Below are positions 48,181 through 60,610 of a DNA stretch of 64,000 bases, one piece after another. The DNA is from Vicia villosa. Taxonomy: Eukaryota; Streptophyta; Magnoliopsida; Fabales; Fabaceae. The position numbers were made by a program, and so were the translations under genes. The stretch spans positions 80,078,364 to 80,142,363 of the forward strand of contig NC_081184.1 in the NCBI RefSeq assembly GCF_029867415.1. Reading direction: 5' to 3'. The notes under the pieces were generated by a model. That model had not been told where the DNA came from. It made no database searches and worked only from the letters and a program-made list of their open reading frames with translations. Within the stretch, counting starts at the first letter, position 1. Each line of letters starts with the position of its first letter.

Positions 48181-48712
48181 TGTTATACCCCAAAATTTGC
48201 CCGCGTCTTTTTTCAAGAAAACTCCAATCTAAAAATTAAGAGTCTCATATAATCATGGATGTTTATTTCAATAAATATCCTGACATGTGAAATACTTAGT
48301 TTTTATAATTTTTTATACAGTATTTTGGCTTGCAGTTGAATTTATTCATACGCAAACGCCAAATACTGTTTATTACTTCACACATGCTATTTATTTATTT
48401 ACAGATAAATAGTATTGACACAATTGGTACAGAGTTAAATCTTTTGCAGGCGCAGAATCAGGAAACTCATATTGTACTGGTAACAAGTAGATTATTATTA
48501 TCTTTTGTTTCCCATTAATTTTTGTACTATATTCCATTATTTTCAAAATCTTTTCAAATCTCTTTTTCAAAAAATCAAATCCTAACTTTATTCTATACAT
48601 CTCTCTTTTTCCCAACACTATCATACACTTTCTTTCAAATCTTACTTCCACTCAAATTTTCCTTTTGTACGGAATCACATCATTCCCCAACGTCTTTATC
48701 CTTCTTTCCATT

Positions 48713-48721
48713 CTATAAATA
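48713..48721 (+). promoter_or_regulatory. TATA box upstream of the LTR-embedded ORF (element B)
   Basis: CTATAAATA lies 100 bp before the ATG at 48813, matching 43754-43762. Confidence 0.6.
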
Positions 48722-48812
48722 CCTCTCATTTTTCCATAAAAATCTCACATCAAATTCTAACTCATCTCTCAAAATTCTACTTCATATCCATTCTTTCTTC
48801 TTCCCTGAAAAA

Positions 48813-48980
48813 ATGGCGAAGTGGTGGGAAACGTGTTTTCTTATGGTCATCACCATTGCTACGGTGATCATGTCTTTTTTCTGTCTACATAGCCCGGAAC
48901 ATTGTGGACCTGGGATGCTTGCACTCCCAATCATCTACATGTTATTATTTGTAGCATGGGTTATTAATCGTCATTCTTAA
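48813..48980 (+). CDS. 55-aa two-helix membrane peptide encoded inside the type II LTR (element B copy)
   Basis: Partner of 43855-44022 with identical length and frame. It keeps both helices, both cysteines, HSPE-CGP and the NRHS end. Hand comparison finds 19 differing codons out of 55. Ten change the residue; seven of those lie in codons 4-17. In codons 18-55 there are nine synonymous and three replacement changes. That skew, with no indel while the flanks show small indels, suggests the C-terminal part was under protein-level selection. The frame is also open upstream to about 48522, but the ATG shared by both copies and its position after the TATA box favour 48813 as the start. Family and function are unknown. 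Confidence 0.6.
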   Translation: MAKWWETCFLMVITIATVIMSFFCLHSPEHCGPGMLALPIIYMLLFVAWVINRHS

Positions 48981-49628
48981 AATTTTCCGTATTTCTTATT
49001 TCTTAAATGTACCGTTTATTCGTCGTACTGTTCAATATAGTATGTAATATTTGTACTGTGAGTATTAAATGTTGTACTATTTGTCATAATATTGCTTTAT
49101 TATTCAGATAATATTTTGTGTGTTTTCTGCCAGTCAAATATTCATTTTTTTTGTGCATTAAATGATTTTCAGGGTTATTATCGGTAATTTTGCTCGCGTA
49201 CAGTAAATATTAGTTATTTATTATGTCTGTGTTTTTAACAAGTCATGTAAATAAACTTTAAATTTTCACATAAAAACAAAAACAACAAAAAGAAAATTGA
49301 CTTTGACTGTTGATTTTTCACTCTAACTGCTACATTAATACCTGAACAGTCAGTTGACAGTCAAACTGCTGGCAGTACAATTCTCAGTGTTTTGTACCAT
49401 CAATCAAATCAATCTTTTACAATTCAAAATTCCAAGATTTTTGTCCTAGAAGTCTTCTGAATATCACATGATTAGCAGAGACTCAACACTGCACAAAAAT
49501 CAGGTACGCTTAACTGTCTCCTACACAAACAGTCCCTGACTAGGGTTTTCTTGTTTTTACAGGAGAAACAAGTTTTTTCAACAAAGCTCATAAATGCTTC
49601 TAGCTTAGTTTTTAAGCACTCCATGGCT

Positions 49629-49636
49629 TATATAAA
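49629..49636 (+). promoter_or_regulatory. Second TATA-like box of LTR B
   Basis: TATATAAA, equivalent to 45478-45485. Confidence 0.45.
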
Positions 49637-51976
49637 GGCTAGCATACTCCAACAACAAAGGGAGAACGAAATCATAGCCCAAGCATAGCATAGAAACCTC
49701 AAAATTCTCACAAAAATCTCCAAACTTTATAATTTTCATTTTCATATTTCCAATCAATATCAATACAAAACAATCATTCAAATCATCCTTTGAGGTCATA
49801 TAGAGTAATATTGATGCACTAAACAAGTCCCATAATGCTTTAAATACGTGTATCATCATCTCCATGTTCATAACTTCATAACTTTCGTTTTCCAAATTTT
49901 CACATGTAATAACTTAATCTAACCTTTGATTTGAGTTCCTGACATCATTTAGAGTGGATCCAATGTAGCTCATGCAAGGAATCGCTCCTCTAACACCTTC
50001 CACCATTATTGGGTGTTTAAACTTGAGAAGCTTCGAGTTACATCTTCCATGGACTTTTAGCAAAAACTAATGCCACTAATGAATTCAGAGGGTCTTAATT
50101 AGGCTATCTGGGTTGTTTGCAACCATTTATTTTCGTGTTTATGCAGGTTTAATGAAGGAGGAAATCTGGAACCAAAAGCGTTGCCAAAACCTTGAAAAAA
50201 CCGTTGCCATAGTTGTGAAGAAGATGATGAACAATGATTGAGACCTGTTGACTTCCACGCGTGCATCCCTGGTTGGCTGGTCAATCTTCAGCGCTCTCTC
50301 CCTTGTTTCTATTCGTCCACGCATACATGGTGGGACCAGACTGACTTATTGAAAGTCTTTATGATCCCACGTGACTGGTCAATGCAAGTGCACCATGTCC
50401 TCTTTGATCTGAGCCCTTGGATCTTCTTAACTTCTCAATCCAACGCATCAAAACACACTCCCCATGCCATGGACTCTCAGATTAATCACACATGATCATG
50501 CTCTATTTTATTTCCTATTTTTATTTTAATTTCTTTACAAAATTAATTAAAAATAGTTTTAAATATCAAAAAAATGCACAAAAAATATTTTTAAGTTTCT
50601 AAAATAATATTTTATTTTCTAACATAAAAATATTTTATTTTTCTTCATAATTTCAATATTTTATATAATTAATTAGTTTATATTTATATATTTGCTTTTT
50701 AATTATTTCAATCAATCAAAAAATCATAAAAAAAATTGTTCTTTATATTAAATATTGTTTATAAATTATAAGCTAATTTTGTACATATTTTGAATAATTT
50801 TATCTTTAAGTTTTAATTATTTGTGTAATTATTTGCATAATTATGTGTTAATTAACTTAATAAATTTCAAATCAATTTCAAAAAATTCAAAAAAAATTAG
50901 TTTTGTTTTAAAGTTAATTAAAAAGCATTTTGAACATATTTTGAACTTAGTTTTTTAGGTTTGAAATTTATTTTCATCTTTTTTCCTCATTTTATTTTAA
51001 TTAATCATGCATTAATCATAATTAAAATAAGTCATAAAAAATCTAAAAAAACATTTCTTTATTTTCTTGCAATTAAAATTCCTAGATAAATGTATAGGTT
51101 GTCAAATTCATGTAAATAGGCGTAGTTTACATTTCGCGCACAATCGATGTAATAGCGTAGATTTACTTTCCGCATTTTACATTTCCGCATTTTAAATTCC
51201 AGCACATATAAACTGCGTGTATGTCAAAGATAAAATTGAACCGTTAGATCACTAACTCCAAAAGATAAAATATCTGAATTCAAACACAATCACACTTGCA
51301 CCTCTTAAGGTAATCCCTTCTCATTCTTTTCAAAATCAAAATCCAATTCTACTGTTTCGAGTACAAAATCGAACCTCTTGTTTGTATCCGGTGAAAGGAT
51401 AGATTTTTAAAGGAAATAGGATAAAGACCTTACAACTCGGGGTAGACCTCCTAATTTGCTTGCTCAAATCAAAACAAACAAAATTCTCATACACTGTTGT
51501 TTTTCAAAATAAAACTTTCCAAAAAGACAATACTTTGTATACATCCAAACAAGGATCATTACGAAGTTAACGTTCTTTTTCCAAAACATCTTTTGAAAGA
51601 TAAAAACATTTTGTATACATCCACACAAGGATCATTACAAATTCAATTTACAAAGGTATTTCAAACCACACATGAGCACTTTAAAGCAATTGAAAAGTGA
51701 TCGAAAACAAGTGAGCTAAGCAAATTAAGAGCCCATGGATAACCATGGATACAAAGGGTGCTAACACCTTCCCTTTGTATAACCTACCCCCTTACCCAGA
51801 ATTTCTTAAAGGTCTTTTTTCTGTTTCTTTTATAAACCTTTCCTTAATTGGATAAAATAAAAGGTCGGTGGTGACTCTCTGAATTTTCAAAAAAATGCGA
51901 AAGCAGAAACAATAAAAAGAGTCAGTTCACGTATCTCTCCGCGAGAGGTATGGCCGAAAACGGAGGTCCACAGAAC

Positions 51977-51994
51977 TGGCGACTCTGCTGGGGA
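51977..51994 (+). promoter_or_regulatory. tRNA primer-binding site of element B
   Basis: TGGCGACTCTGCTGGGGA lies four bases after the LTR end and is identical to the D site. It is the minus-strand priming site of the element. Confidence 0.82.
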
Positions 51995-52665
51995 TTTACT
52001 TTAAAAAAAAACAAAATGTTTTCAAAAGGGGTTACCTTAAGAGAATAGATCACTTCGATGTTTTCAATTGTTTAACTTGATTGCTCTATTTTTCAAAGGT
52101 TTGTTTGGGTATTTTGCTTGTGTGAAAGATTCTAACCCGAATCTCGAGATACCTTAAGTATATGACAATAGACCAAGGAAACTGTACGGCATGTACCGAT
52201 ACGGTTGATCTGGTAGTCATCGTTAGTGCGATACTTTGGTTTATACTGATGTCCCTTGAAAACGATCAAGGAGTATATTAGGCTTCCGAAATGTCATTAA
52301 ACACTAATTTGTCTTAGAACCTTTTTAGTTGAACTTGACTTATGGCCTATTAAGTGGCTAGATTTGAAATTGATCGAAGTTAGTTATCCTCAAGGAATAT
52401 TTTGATCGGCCGCTCGAGCGCCGTATTGAGATGTTACCTCCAAGGATCATAGAACCCGAATACTATTCTAGGACAGGTTTTAACCAACTCAACTTCAGTG
52501 GGGAGGGTATCACCTATCAGCCCCATGCAGGCCTTTAAACCTAAGGCTATTGTTTGATTTGTTTTTGTGTGCCGCATGTTTGACATCATAAGCATCATAA
52601 GCATATCATTTTCTCACTAAACACTTCAAGGATCAAAGAGTTTACCTTTGTTTATTTTACAGGTA
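51995..52665 (+). other. Leader of element B
   Basis: Non-coding leader homologous to those of A and D (GACCAAGGAAACTG near 52171). It ends in the splice-acceptor-like TTTATTTTACAG (to 52662), three bases before the ORF1 ATG. Confidence 0.75.
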
Positions 52666-54009
52666 ATGGCTCCCGCCACCAGAGATTACATTCGAATCAA
52701 CATCTCAACGGTACCATCTGAACTAAAAGACTTAGTATCAGAATTCCCCAGGAATGTTCAATTCACCGAAAGGCATGGTCACCTACTCCATTTGGTTACC
52801 TCAAAATTTGAAGAAGACATGATACGGGTCCTGTTCCAGTTCTTTGACCCTGAACATCATTGCTTTACCTTTCCTGATTACCAGTTGGTACCCACTTTGG
52901 AAGAATTCTCTGAACTAATTGGATTACCTGTTCGAAATCAATTACCTTTCACTGGTCTAGAAAGGATTCCAAAACCTGAAGTCATTGCTGCTGCTTTACA
53001 TTTGCGAAAATCAGAAATCGAGTCCAATTGGGAAACAAAGAGTGGAGTTAAGGGTTTGCTTGCTAAGTTCTTATTGGAAAAGGCTCGATTACTACTAGAA
53101 AACAAAAGTTATCCAGCTTTTGAGGAGGTTGTGGCCCTTTTGATCTATGGGTTGGTTTTATTCCCTAATCCCGACCAGTTCATAAGTATACACATCATCA
53201 ACCTTTTCGTAACCCGTAACCCGGTACCAACATTGCTGGGAGACATTCTACATTCTCTACACACTCGTACCATGAAGAAACGAGGAACTCTTATGTGCTG
53301 TATACCACTACTGGCTAGGTGGTTTACATTTCATCTTCCCCGATCAGTGTTGAGAAATGAACAAAGAATGCAATGGTCTCGCAGGATTATGTCTTTGTCT
53401 CATTCAGATATCCGGTGGAACAACTTCTTTCAAAGAGACATTACTATCATTGATCATTGTGGAGAGTACCCTAATGTGCCACTCCTTGGAATCAAAGGGG
53501 GCATTACTTACAATCCCTCTTTAGCTTTACGCCAATTCGGATATGCAAGAAGTAACGGTCCTCATGACATGATTATCCATTGCATTGTGTTTGATTACGA
53601 GAATGATTCTCATAGACACCGATGAAGGTTCATACATGCATGGGGCAGTGTCTATAGAATAGAAAGCAAAACTTTGGGGCAATGGAATTCTATCCCTATG
53701 GAACCTTACCTCAGATGGGTCCGTACTCATGCTCAAAAACTCATCATGCCATATCCCGCTATTCTACCTGTGACTATTGAGCCAGAGGTCGAAGGAGACG
53801 AACCTCAAGTTATTCTACACCCGGATATGCCAACTGACCTAGAAGAGTTGCAAAAATCTTGGGTTCAACTAAAAGAGGAAAGAGACACCTTCAAAGCACA
53901 CTGTCAAGACTATGAGAGAAGTTTATTGGAGCTCACCGGACAGCTTCAAGAAGAACAGCAGATCAACACATTCCTGGGGGCAAAAAGAAAACGTCCATGG
54001 GAGACCTGA
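52666..54009 (+). pseudogene. Ogre ORF1 (extra ORF upstream of gag), one internal stop
   Basis: The start ATG at 52666 begins MAPATRDYIRIN. It was chosen because it follows a splice-acceptor-like TTTATTTTACAG and begins the conserved-looking text. The frame runs to 54009, broken only by TGA at 53623-53625, one transition from CGA. The N-terminal two thirds (including DYQLVPTLEEFSELIGLPV and a helix-rich section) resemble the plant-mobile-domain style proteins seen in transposon-related ORFs. The C-terminus (LEELQKSWVQLKEERDTFKAH onward) looks like a coiled coil. ORF1 before gag is characteristic of Ogre elements, and its function is not established. Confidence 0.83.
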
Positions 54010-54149
54010 TGGATCATTCATTTCCTTTATTTCTGTTTTGTAAGCCCAAATGAGGCAAAGAAAAAAAAAAGCAAAAAAAAAGAAATAAATTGTTTAACTA
54101 ATGTTTGTTTCTCCTTTGTTTTAACAAATCTAAACTCTAAGATCCTTGA

Positions 54150-54296
54150 AAACATTGCACACACATTGCATTCACATACATTGCATTCACATACATTGCA
54201 TTCACATACATTTCATTCATATACACTGCATTCACATACATTGCATTCATATACATTGCATATACATTGCATCCATTCATACACATTGCATAACAG
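54150..54296 (+). repeat. 15-bp tandem repeat between ORF1 and gag
   Basis: About nine units of ATTGCATTCACATAC, the later ones degenerate. The His/Ile-rich frame across it (54146-54358) is an artefact of the repeat. Confidence 0.9.
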
Positions 54297-54347
54297 GTTC
54301 ACATGACGGATTTCTCATCTCCTCGCTGTTTATTTCAGTCAGGAGAG

Positions 54348-57300
54348 ATGGAATCTGAGACAAGCATCAAGAATCTCGAAGCACAGAATGCCCAAGTTCA
54401 AGTGGCAATTCTGGAACTGGCAAAGGGGCAACAAGAACTGAAAGCCCTGATGATCAAGAAGAAAAAGAAGCCCAAAGGATCTGTAGGCTTGAGTCACCTG
54501 AAAAGGAAGATCAAAATCCCAGTCAAAAAGTTCAAAAATCCACCGATCCCTGAAACAGTCGGTGATGATGAACAAGAAGACAATCACAGCAACCAGGGTT
54601 CTGCTAAACCCTCTCTCTCTTCCAATGAAGAAGATGATCATTCTGGGGACGAACCGGATGATGACAAATACCAACAGTTGGAAGAACGTATGAAATCTAT
54701 GGAAGTACAAAAAATACCTGGCTTAGATTTCAATGATCTGGGACTCATCTCGGATGTTGTTATCCCTCCAAAATTCAAAGTTCCTGTCTTTGCAAAATAC
54801 GATGGAGTTTCTTGCCCAAAACTACATCTGAGGTGCTATATAAGGAAGATACAACCTCATACAACAGATAACAAATTGTGGATTCACTTCTTCCAAGAAA
54901 GTCTGACGGGTACACAACTCGAGTGGTACTACCAGCTGGAAAGTACCAAAGTTCATACTTGGGAAGAATTAGCTGCTGCTTTTTACAAACAGTACCAATA
55001 CAATGCTGATCTTGCACCAACCCGTACTCAACTAAGGGGCATGTCCATGGCACCAAAAGAGAGTTTCAAAGGATATGCGCAAAAGTGGAGAGATATGGCT
55101 GGAAGGGTTCAACCACCCTTATCTGATCGCGAGCTAGTCGACATGTTCATGGGCACTTTAACTGGCCCTTTCTATAGTCATTTACTGGGAAGCTCATCAT
55201 CAGGTTTCACTGACCTGATATTGACCGGAGAATGTGTCGAAAGTGGCATTCAAAATGGAAAAATTCAAATAGGCTCCTCCTCTGGTGCTACAAAAAGGCC
55301 CATCAGCGGGAGAAATGAGGTCAATACAATGCAAATTTAGAAAGGTCGCAAAAATGAGCAGCATCAATCTGTAGGGGCAGTTCTGATCTCCGCATCTGCG
55401 CCTCAAAAAGATCAACAGCCAAAATATACGCGTCGACCAGATGCACCAAGAAGAACTTTCACTAGAATCAACATGCCAATCTCTCAGGCATTGCAGCATT
55501 TGCTAAAAGCAGATCTGATCACATTAAAAGATCCTCCAAAGAATGTCAACACTTCCTCTCCGAGTTATCGCCCTGATGCAACATGTGCCTATCACTCAAA
55601 CTGTCCAGGACATGACGCTGATCACTGTTGGGCCCTGAAAAATAAAATACAAGATATGATAGATGTTGGGGAAATTGAGTTCGATCTTCCAGAAACTCCA
55701 AATGTCATCACTGCACCTATGCCGAAGCATGACAAAACTGTTAACGCTATCCTGGACACTGTTTACATTTATGATGTGAACGAAGTATCAACTCCACTCT
55801 GCGAAGTCAAAGGAAAGCTAATCCAAGCTGGTTACTTTCCAGGATGTGACCCCGATTTCTTTTATTGCTCATACCTGCCCAATGGTTGTGAAAATCTGAG
55901 AATGGGAATTCAAAAGTGGATGGATCTCCGTATCATTATGTTTGAGAGGCTCCCTTCTATGGACGTGTTATGCGAAGTCTTTGCAAACGGGATAAGAATA
56001 GAGGATGTCTCAGTGATCTCCAGTTTACCATTCAAAATCTCTGCCAAAGCTCCGTTCAAAATTTCTGCTACACTCAAAGTGGCATCAGTAGTCATTGATA
56101 GTCCAACTCCATTTCCATATTCCTCAGACAAAGTTGTCCCATGGGGTTACGACACTAATGTTTATGTTCATGGAGTTAAATAGAATACCTCGACTGAAGA
56201 GGCCGCAGAGTTAACTAATCCAACTGTGGATAATATTGTGGGTACCAGCAAGATCACGAGAAGTGGAAGAATCTTTTCACCAGAAATTTCTCCAAATGTT
56301 GCTGCTGGTCCAGTCCGAGTCCCAGTTCCTAATCAAGATAACAGCGCTCGAGGCAAAGAGCCACAAGTTGAACAAGTTCAAACCCCAGTGGAGATCACTG
56401 CTGAGGATCCATCAAAGCAAGAAATGGAGGAAATATTGGAAATCATCTGCAAGAGTGATTACAATATTGTTGAGCAACTGGGGCACACCGCTTCAAAAAT
56501 CTCAATGCTATCTCTGCTAAAATATTCAGAAGCTCATGCCAAAGCTCTGATGAAGTTCCTGAAAGCTGCGCATGTGCCTCAAGAGATCTCAGTCGACCAA
56601 TTTGAGAATTTTGTTGCCAATTTAACCGTGAACAATGGCCTCGGTTTCTCTGATGTGGATCTAACTCCTGCTGGGAAAAATCACAACAAAGCCCTACATA
56701 TCTCCATTGAATGTAATGGCACCACTCTATCTCATGTGCTAGTAGATAACGGTTCTTCTTTGAACGTGTTACCAAAAATAGTACTAGAAAAGCTTGACTT
56801 CGAAGGAATTGTGTTACAACCAAGCGATGTTGTGGTAAGAGCCTTTGACGGGTCAACAAGAACGGTATACGGAAAAGTGAATCTCCCAATCAGAGTGGGC
56901 TCTCAGATCTTTGATTCTATCTTTTACGTAATGGAAATTCACCCAGCCTATTCCTGTTTACTTGGACGCCCTTGGATACATGGGGCAAATGCTGTAACTT
57001 CTACCCTGCATCAGAAGTTGAAATATCCAGTAAAAGGAAAGATTGTCACAGTCTATGGCGAAGAGGAATATGTGGTTAGTCACCTAAGCAATTCCAAATA
57101 TGTTGAGTTGGAGGACGAATTCATCGAAACTCCCTGCCAATCTTTTGAAGTGGTCTCTCCAGATGTCTCTACCACCAAGCATATTCCTGCTACTCCAACT
57201 ACAACTATGGCTTCTCTCAAAGATGCCAAAGCTGTGATCAAACAAGGTGATTGCACAGTATGGGGACAGCTTCCCGATATACCCTACAAGTCCGACAAGC

Positions 57301-58120
57301 TAGGCCTGGGCTATGATAGTGGAAATCAAAAGAATGATCAAAGTCCTCGTTCTGGAGGATTAATGTCACACTTCGTCAGCCAAGAAGTAAACGCCATTGA
57401 AGATGAAGGAGTGTTCTTTAACCATATCATTCAGCCATATCCAGATGAAATTCCACCCATTTCCATAGGAATATGGGATACTTTGGGAGATCCAAGTGGC
57501 GGGTACAATTATCAGTATACCGCACTGCAGAATTCTTATATTGCTATGGAAGACATTACCTCGACTGGATGGGGTGATCAATTTGAAAATGACAAAAGTT
57601 TCACAAGTCCCGTCGCTGAGCAATATCAAAATCCACCCAAAGAAGTATGGGATACGCTAGGAGAACCCAGTGGCAAATATGACTATATGGTGAAATATTC
57701 CGCTCCTCTGAGCTCACAAATTGCTATGGAGGACATTGTCCCAACTGGATAGGATGAACATTACGATGACAATTTCACTCTTGAAGAAGCCAGGGAAATA
57801 CCAAATAATGAGGGTTGCTTTCTGTCATAATACACTCCTCACCAGGATACACAAGTCTCTATTCAAAACATCATCCCGACTGCATGGGACGGCCTTATCG
57901 AGCATCTCGCTCAGCCAACAGAGATATCTCAGCCTGGGCTCTCGTATCCAGCAGAGTATATCCCTTATCCCGAAAGATCACCGGCTCATTTTCCCACTAA
58001 TGAAATCAATGCTGTGGAAGATGAAGAAGACAACTGCAACTGGAACAGTTGGATACTCCCTGCTCACAACAATGGATTGAACAACTGGAAAGCTGAGGAT
58101 GTGATCTCCTTTGACCAGGA
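54348..58120 (+). pseudogene. Ogre gag-protease, one frame with four stop codons
   Basis: The ATG at 54348 follows an acceptor-like TTTATTTCAG (to 54338). Domains in order: an N-terminal helix (KNLEAQNAQVQVAILELAKG), a Lys-rich stretch, an acidic stretch, Retrotrans_gag (about 54780-55240, with LEWYYQLESTKVHTWEELAAAF), a Cys/His cluster (CAYHSNCPGHDADHC, about 55585-55635) and an aspartic protease with LVDNGSSLNVLP (catalytic Asp 56745-56747). Last comes a linker with about 58-residue repeats. In-frame stops: TAG 55338, TAG 56181, TAG 57750, TAA about 57830. Each is one transition from a sense codon. Gag would form particles and the protease would process the polyprotein. The frame reaches the intron donor at 58121. 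Confidence 0.88.
57474..57910 (+). repeat. 174-bp (58-codon) repeat in the linker after protease
   Basis: WDTLG(D/E)PSG starts at 57474 and 57648, and each copy continues to AMEDI..TG. A third, weaker copy (VSIQNIIPTAWD) follows near 57860. The period of 174 bp keeps the frame. Confidence 0.75.
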
Positions 58121-58384
58121 GTAAATGCCATTTCCTGTTTTCTTTGTGTATATTTTGCAAAGATAAAAATGGTTCCTGAACAATCAAACCATGAGCTTGA
58201 AAGCTGTGTGCCTTGCCCAAAGCGCACTGGTCCTTTTATAAGGGCTTATCATATCATGATCATATGCATTCAATAAAATCATGGGACGCTTGCATATTTA
58301 AATTTTGTGATCCTTTTTCTTTCTTTCTTTGCTCTCAAATAGCTATGTTTTTTTTTCACACACACTCACATAAATAAAATGCAG
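58121..58384 (+). other. Putative intron between protease and RT of element B
   Basis: The donor GTAAAT at 58121 supplies the TAA that ends the protease frame. A long pyrimidine-rich stretch (about 58310-58360) precedes the acceptor AAATGCAG ending at 58384. Joining 58120 to 58385 keeps the frame: two bases of a codon on the left and one on the right lead into the RT frame. Ogre elements are known to carry a spliced intron at this position. Length 264 bp. Splicing is inferred, not observed. Confidence 0.78.
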
Positions 58385-60610
58385 ATTCACATACACTTTG
58401 GATCCAGTCAATAACGATTCTGCTATTGTCCGTCATGACTTTGAAAATCCGATCTACCAAACTGAGGACGAAAGTGAGGAAGATTGTGAAGTACCAAGAG
58501 AACTTGCAAGGCTGCTAGAACAAGAAGACAAGGCTATACAGCCTCATGAGGAACCAATTGAGGTTATCAACTTGGGCAGCAACGAAGAAAAGAAAGAAGT
58601 CAAAATAGGGGTTGATTTAGAAAACAGTGTCAAGAAAAGACTGATTCAAATGCTGCGAGACTACGTCGAGATATTCGCCTGGTCCTATGAAGATATGCCA
58701 GGCCTTGACACGGACATTGTAGTTCATCGCCTGCCAATCAGAGAAGGTAGCACTCCAGTCAAACAGAAACTACAAAGGAGTAGGCCTGATATGTCAAAAA
58801 AGATCAAAGACGAGGTTGAAAAGCAATTCAATGCCGGATTCCTGAAAGTTGTAAGTTATCCTCCTTGGATAGCTAACATCGTGCCTGTACCTAAAAAAGA
58901 CGGGAAAGTCAGAATGTGCGTAGACTACAGAGATCTGAACCGGGCAAGCCCCAAAGATGATTTCCCTTTACCACACATCGATGTACTGGTTGACAATACC
59001 GCACAATGCAAGGTATTCTCCTTTATGGACGGATTCTCAGGGTACAATCAAATCAAGATGGCACCCGAAGACATGGAAAAAACAACCTTCACAACACCCT
59101 GGGGAACCTTTTGTTACAAAGTAATGCCCTTTGGTTTAAAGAACGCAGGAGCAACCTATCAACGTGCAATGGTAGCGCTGTTTCATGATATGATTCATCA
59201 GGAGATAGAGGTGTATGTCGATGACATGATTGCAAAATCCAACACCGAGGAAGAACATCTGGGTCATTTACACAAATTGTTTGACAGACTCAAGAAATAC
59301 AAGTTGCGACTGAACCCAAATAAGTGTACCTTTGGAGTAAGATTCGGCAAACTCTTAGGTTTCATCGTCAGCAGCAAAGGTATTGAGGTTGATCCCGCCA
59401 AGGTCAAAGCCATTCAAGAAATGCCTATACCTCGTACCGAGAAACAAGTCAGAGGATTCTTGGGACGTCTGAATTACATCACCCGATTTATTGCCCACAT
59501 GACTACTACTTGTGTGCCGATCTTCAAACTGTTGAAGAAAGATCAAGTGGAAAGGTGGAATGACAAATGCCAGTTAGCCTTTGACAAAATCAAAGAGTAT
59601 CTCCAAAAACCGCCAATCTTGTTGCCACCTGTGGAAGGAAGAACTCTGATAATGTACCTAACTGTGTTAGAAGACTCAATGGGGTGTGTACTAGGATAAC
59701 ATGACGAATCCGTCCGAAAGGAGCACGCAATCTACTATCTTAGCAAAAAGTTTACCGATTGTGAAACAAGATACTCACTACTCGAAAAAACTTGTTGTGC
59801 CTTAGCATGGGCGGCTCGCCGACTAAGACAGTATATGCTAAATCACACCACTTTCCTAATCTCCAAAATGGATCCTATCAAGTACGTGTTCGAAAAACCT
59901 GCTCTCTCTGGAAGAATAGCAAGATGGCAAATGATCTTAACAGAATATGACATTCAATACACTTCCCAAAAAGCAATCAAAGGAAGTGTGGTAGCTGATC
60001 ATCTGGCTCATCAAGCAATGGATGATTATCAAGCATTGAAATTTGACTTCCCAGACGAGGACATTATGCTAGTTAATGACTACAAACAACCAGGACCAGA
60101 AGAAGGACCCGAGCCAGGATCCCAATGGACTATGGTTTTTGACGGAGCTTCTAATGCACTTGGCAATGGCATCGGAGCTGTGATCATTTCCCCCGCAGGA
60201 GGTCATACACCATTCACTGCCAGATTATGCTTCAACTGCACTAACAATAAAGCCGAATACGAAGCATGTATTCTGGGTCTTAAAGCTGCAATTGATCTAA
60301 AAATCAAGTTCCTGGAAGTCTACGGAGACTCGGCCTTGGTAATCTACCAAGTCAAAGGGGAATGGGACACGAAGCACTCGAATCTAATTCCTTACAAAGA
60401 ATATGTAATGAGTTTGATTCCTTACTTCGAAGAAATCACTTTTGAACACATCCCACGCGAGGAAAATCAACTAGCTGATGCCTTAGCTACCATGTCGTCC
60501 ATGTTCAAAGTCAGGTGGGACAACGAGGCGCCGATGATCACCATCTACAGACAAGATGAACCATCCTATTGCAATGAGATCGATACCGAAGGAACAGAAG
60601 AAAAACCATG
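58385..60610 (+). pseudogene. Ogre RT, RNase H and second RNase H of element B, truncated before integrase
   Basis: After an acidic spacer, RT shows WIANIVPVPKKDGKVRMCVD, the FSFMDGFSGYNQI block and the catalytic YVDD (59214-59225). RT-linked RNase H follows. TAA at 59697-59699 interrupts the frame where element A has Gln. The second RNase H (about 60130-60500) has its acidic residues in MVFDGASN, AEYEACIL, YGDSALV and NQLADAL. The match to element A stops at 60610, after GTEEKP, where unrelated AT-rich DNA begins. Integrase, 3' UTR and the 3' LTR are absent. RT and RNase H would copy the element RNA into DNA. This copy is the least decayed pol in the window but is not complete. Confidence 0.9.

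Larger units (their letters stand above)
48181..51972 (+). mobile_element. 5' LTR of element B (type II, 3792 bp)
   Basis: It starts TGTTATACCCCAAAATTTGC and ends GGAGGTCCACA, four bases before the primer site. It is the closest relative of the A 3' LTR but lacks the MITE and about 800 bp after 49530. The conserved U5-side block lies at 51715-51870. The other LTR of B is not in the window because the element is truncated at 60610. Confidence 0.88.

Noticed and set aside
54146..54358. His/Ile-rich ORF between ORF1 and gag
   Set aside because: Direct translation of the 15-bp minisatellite.
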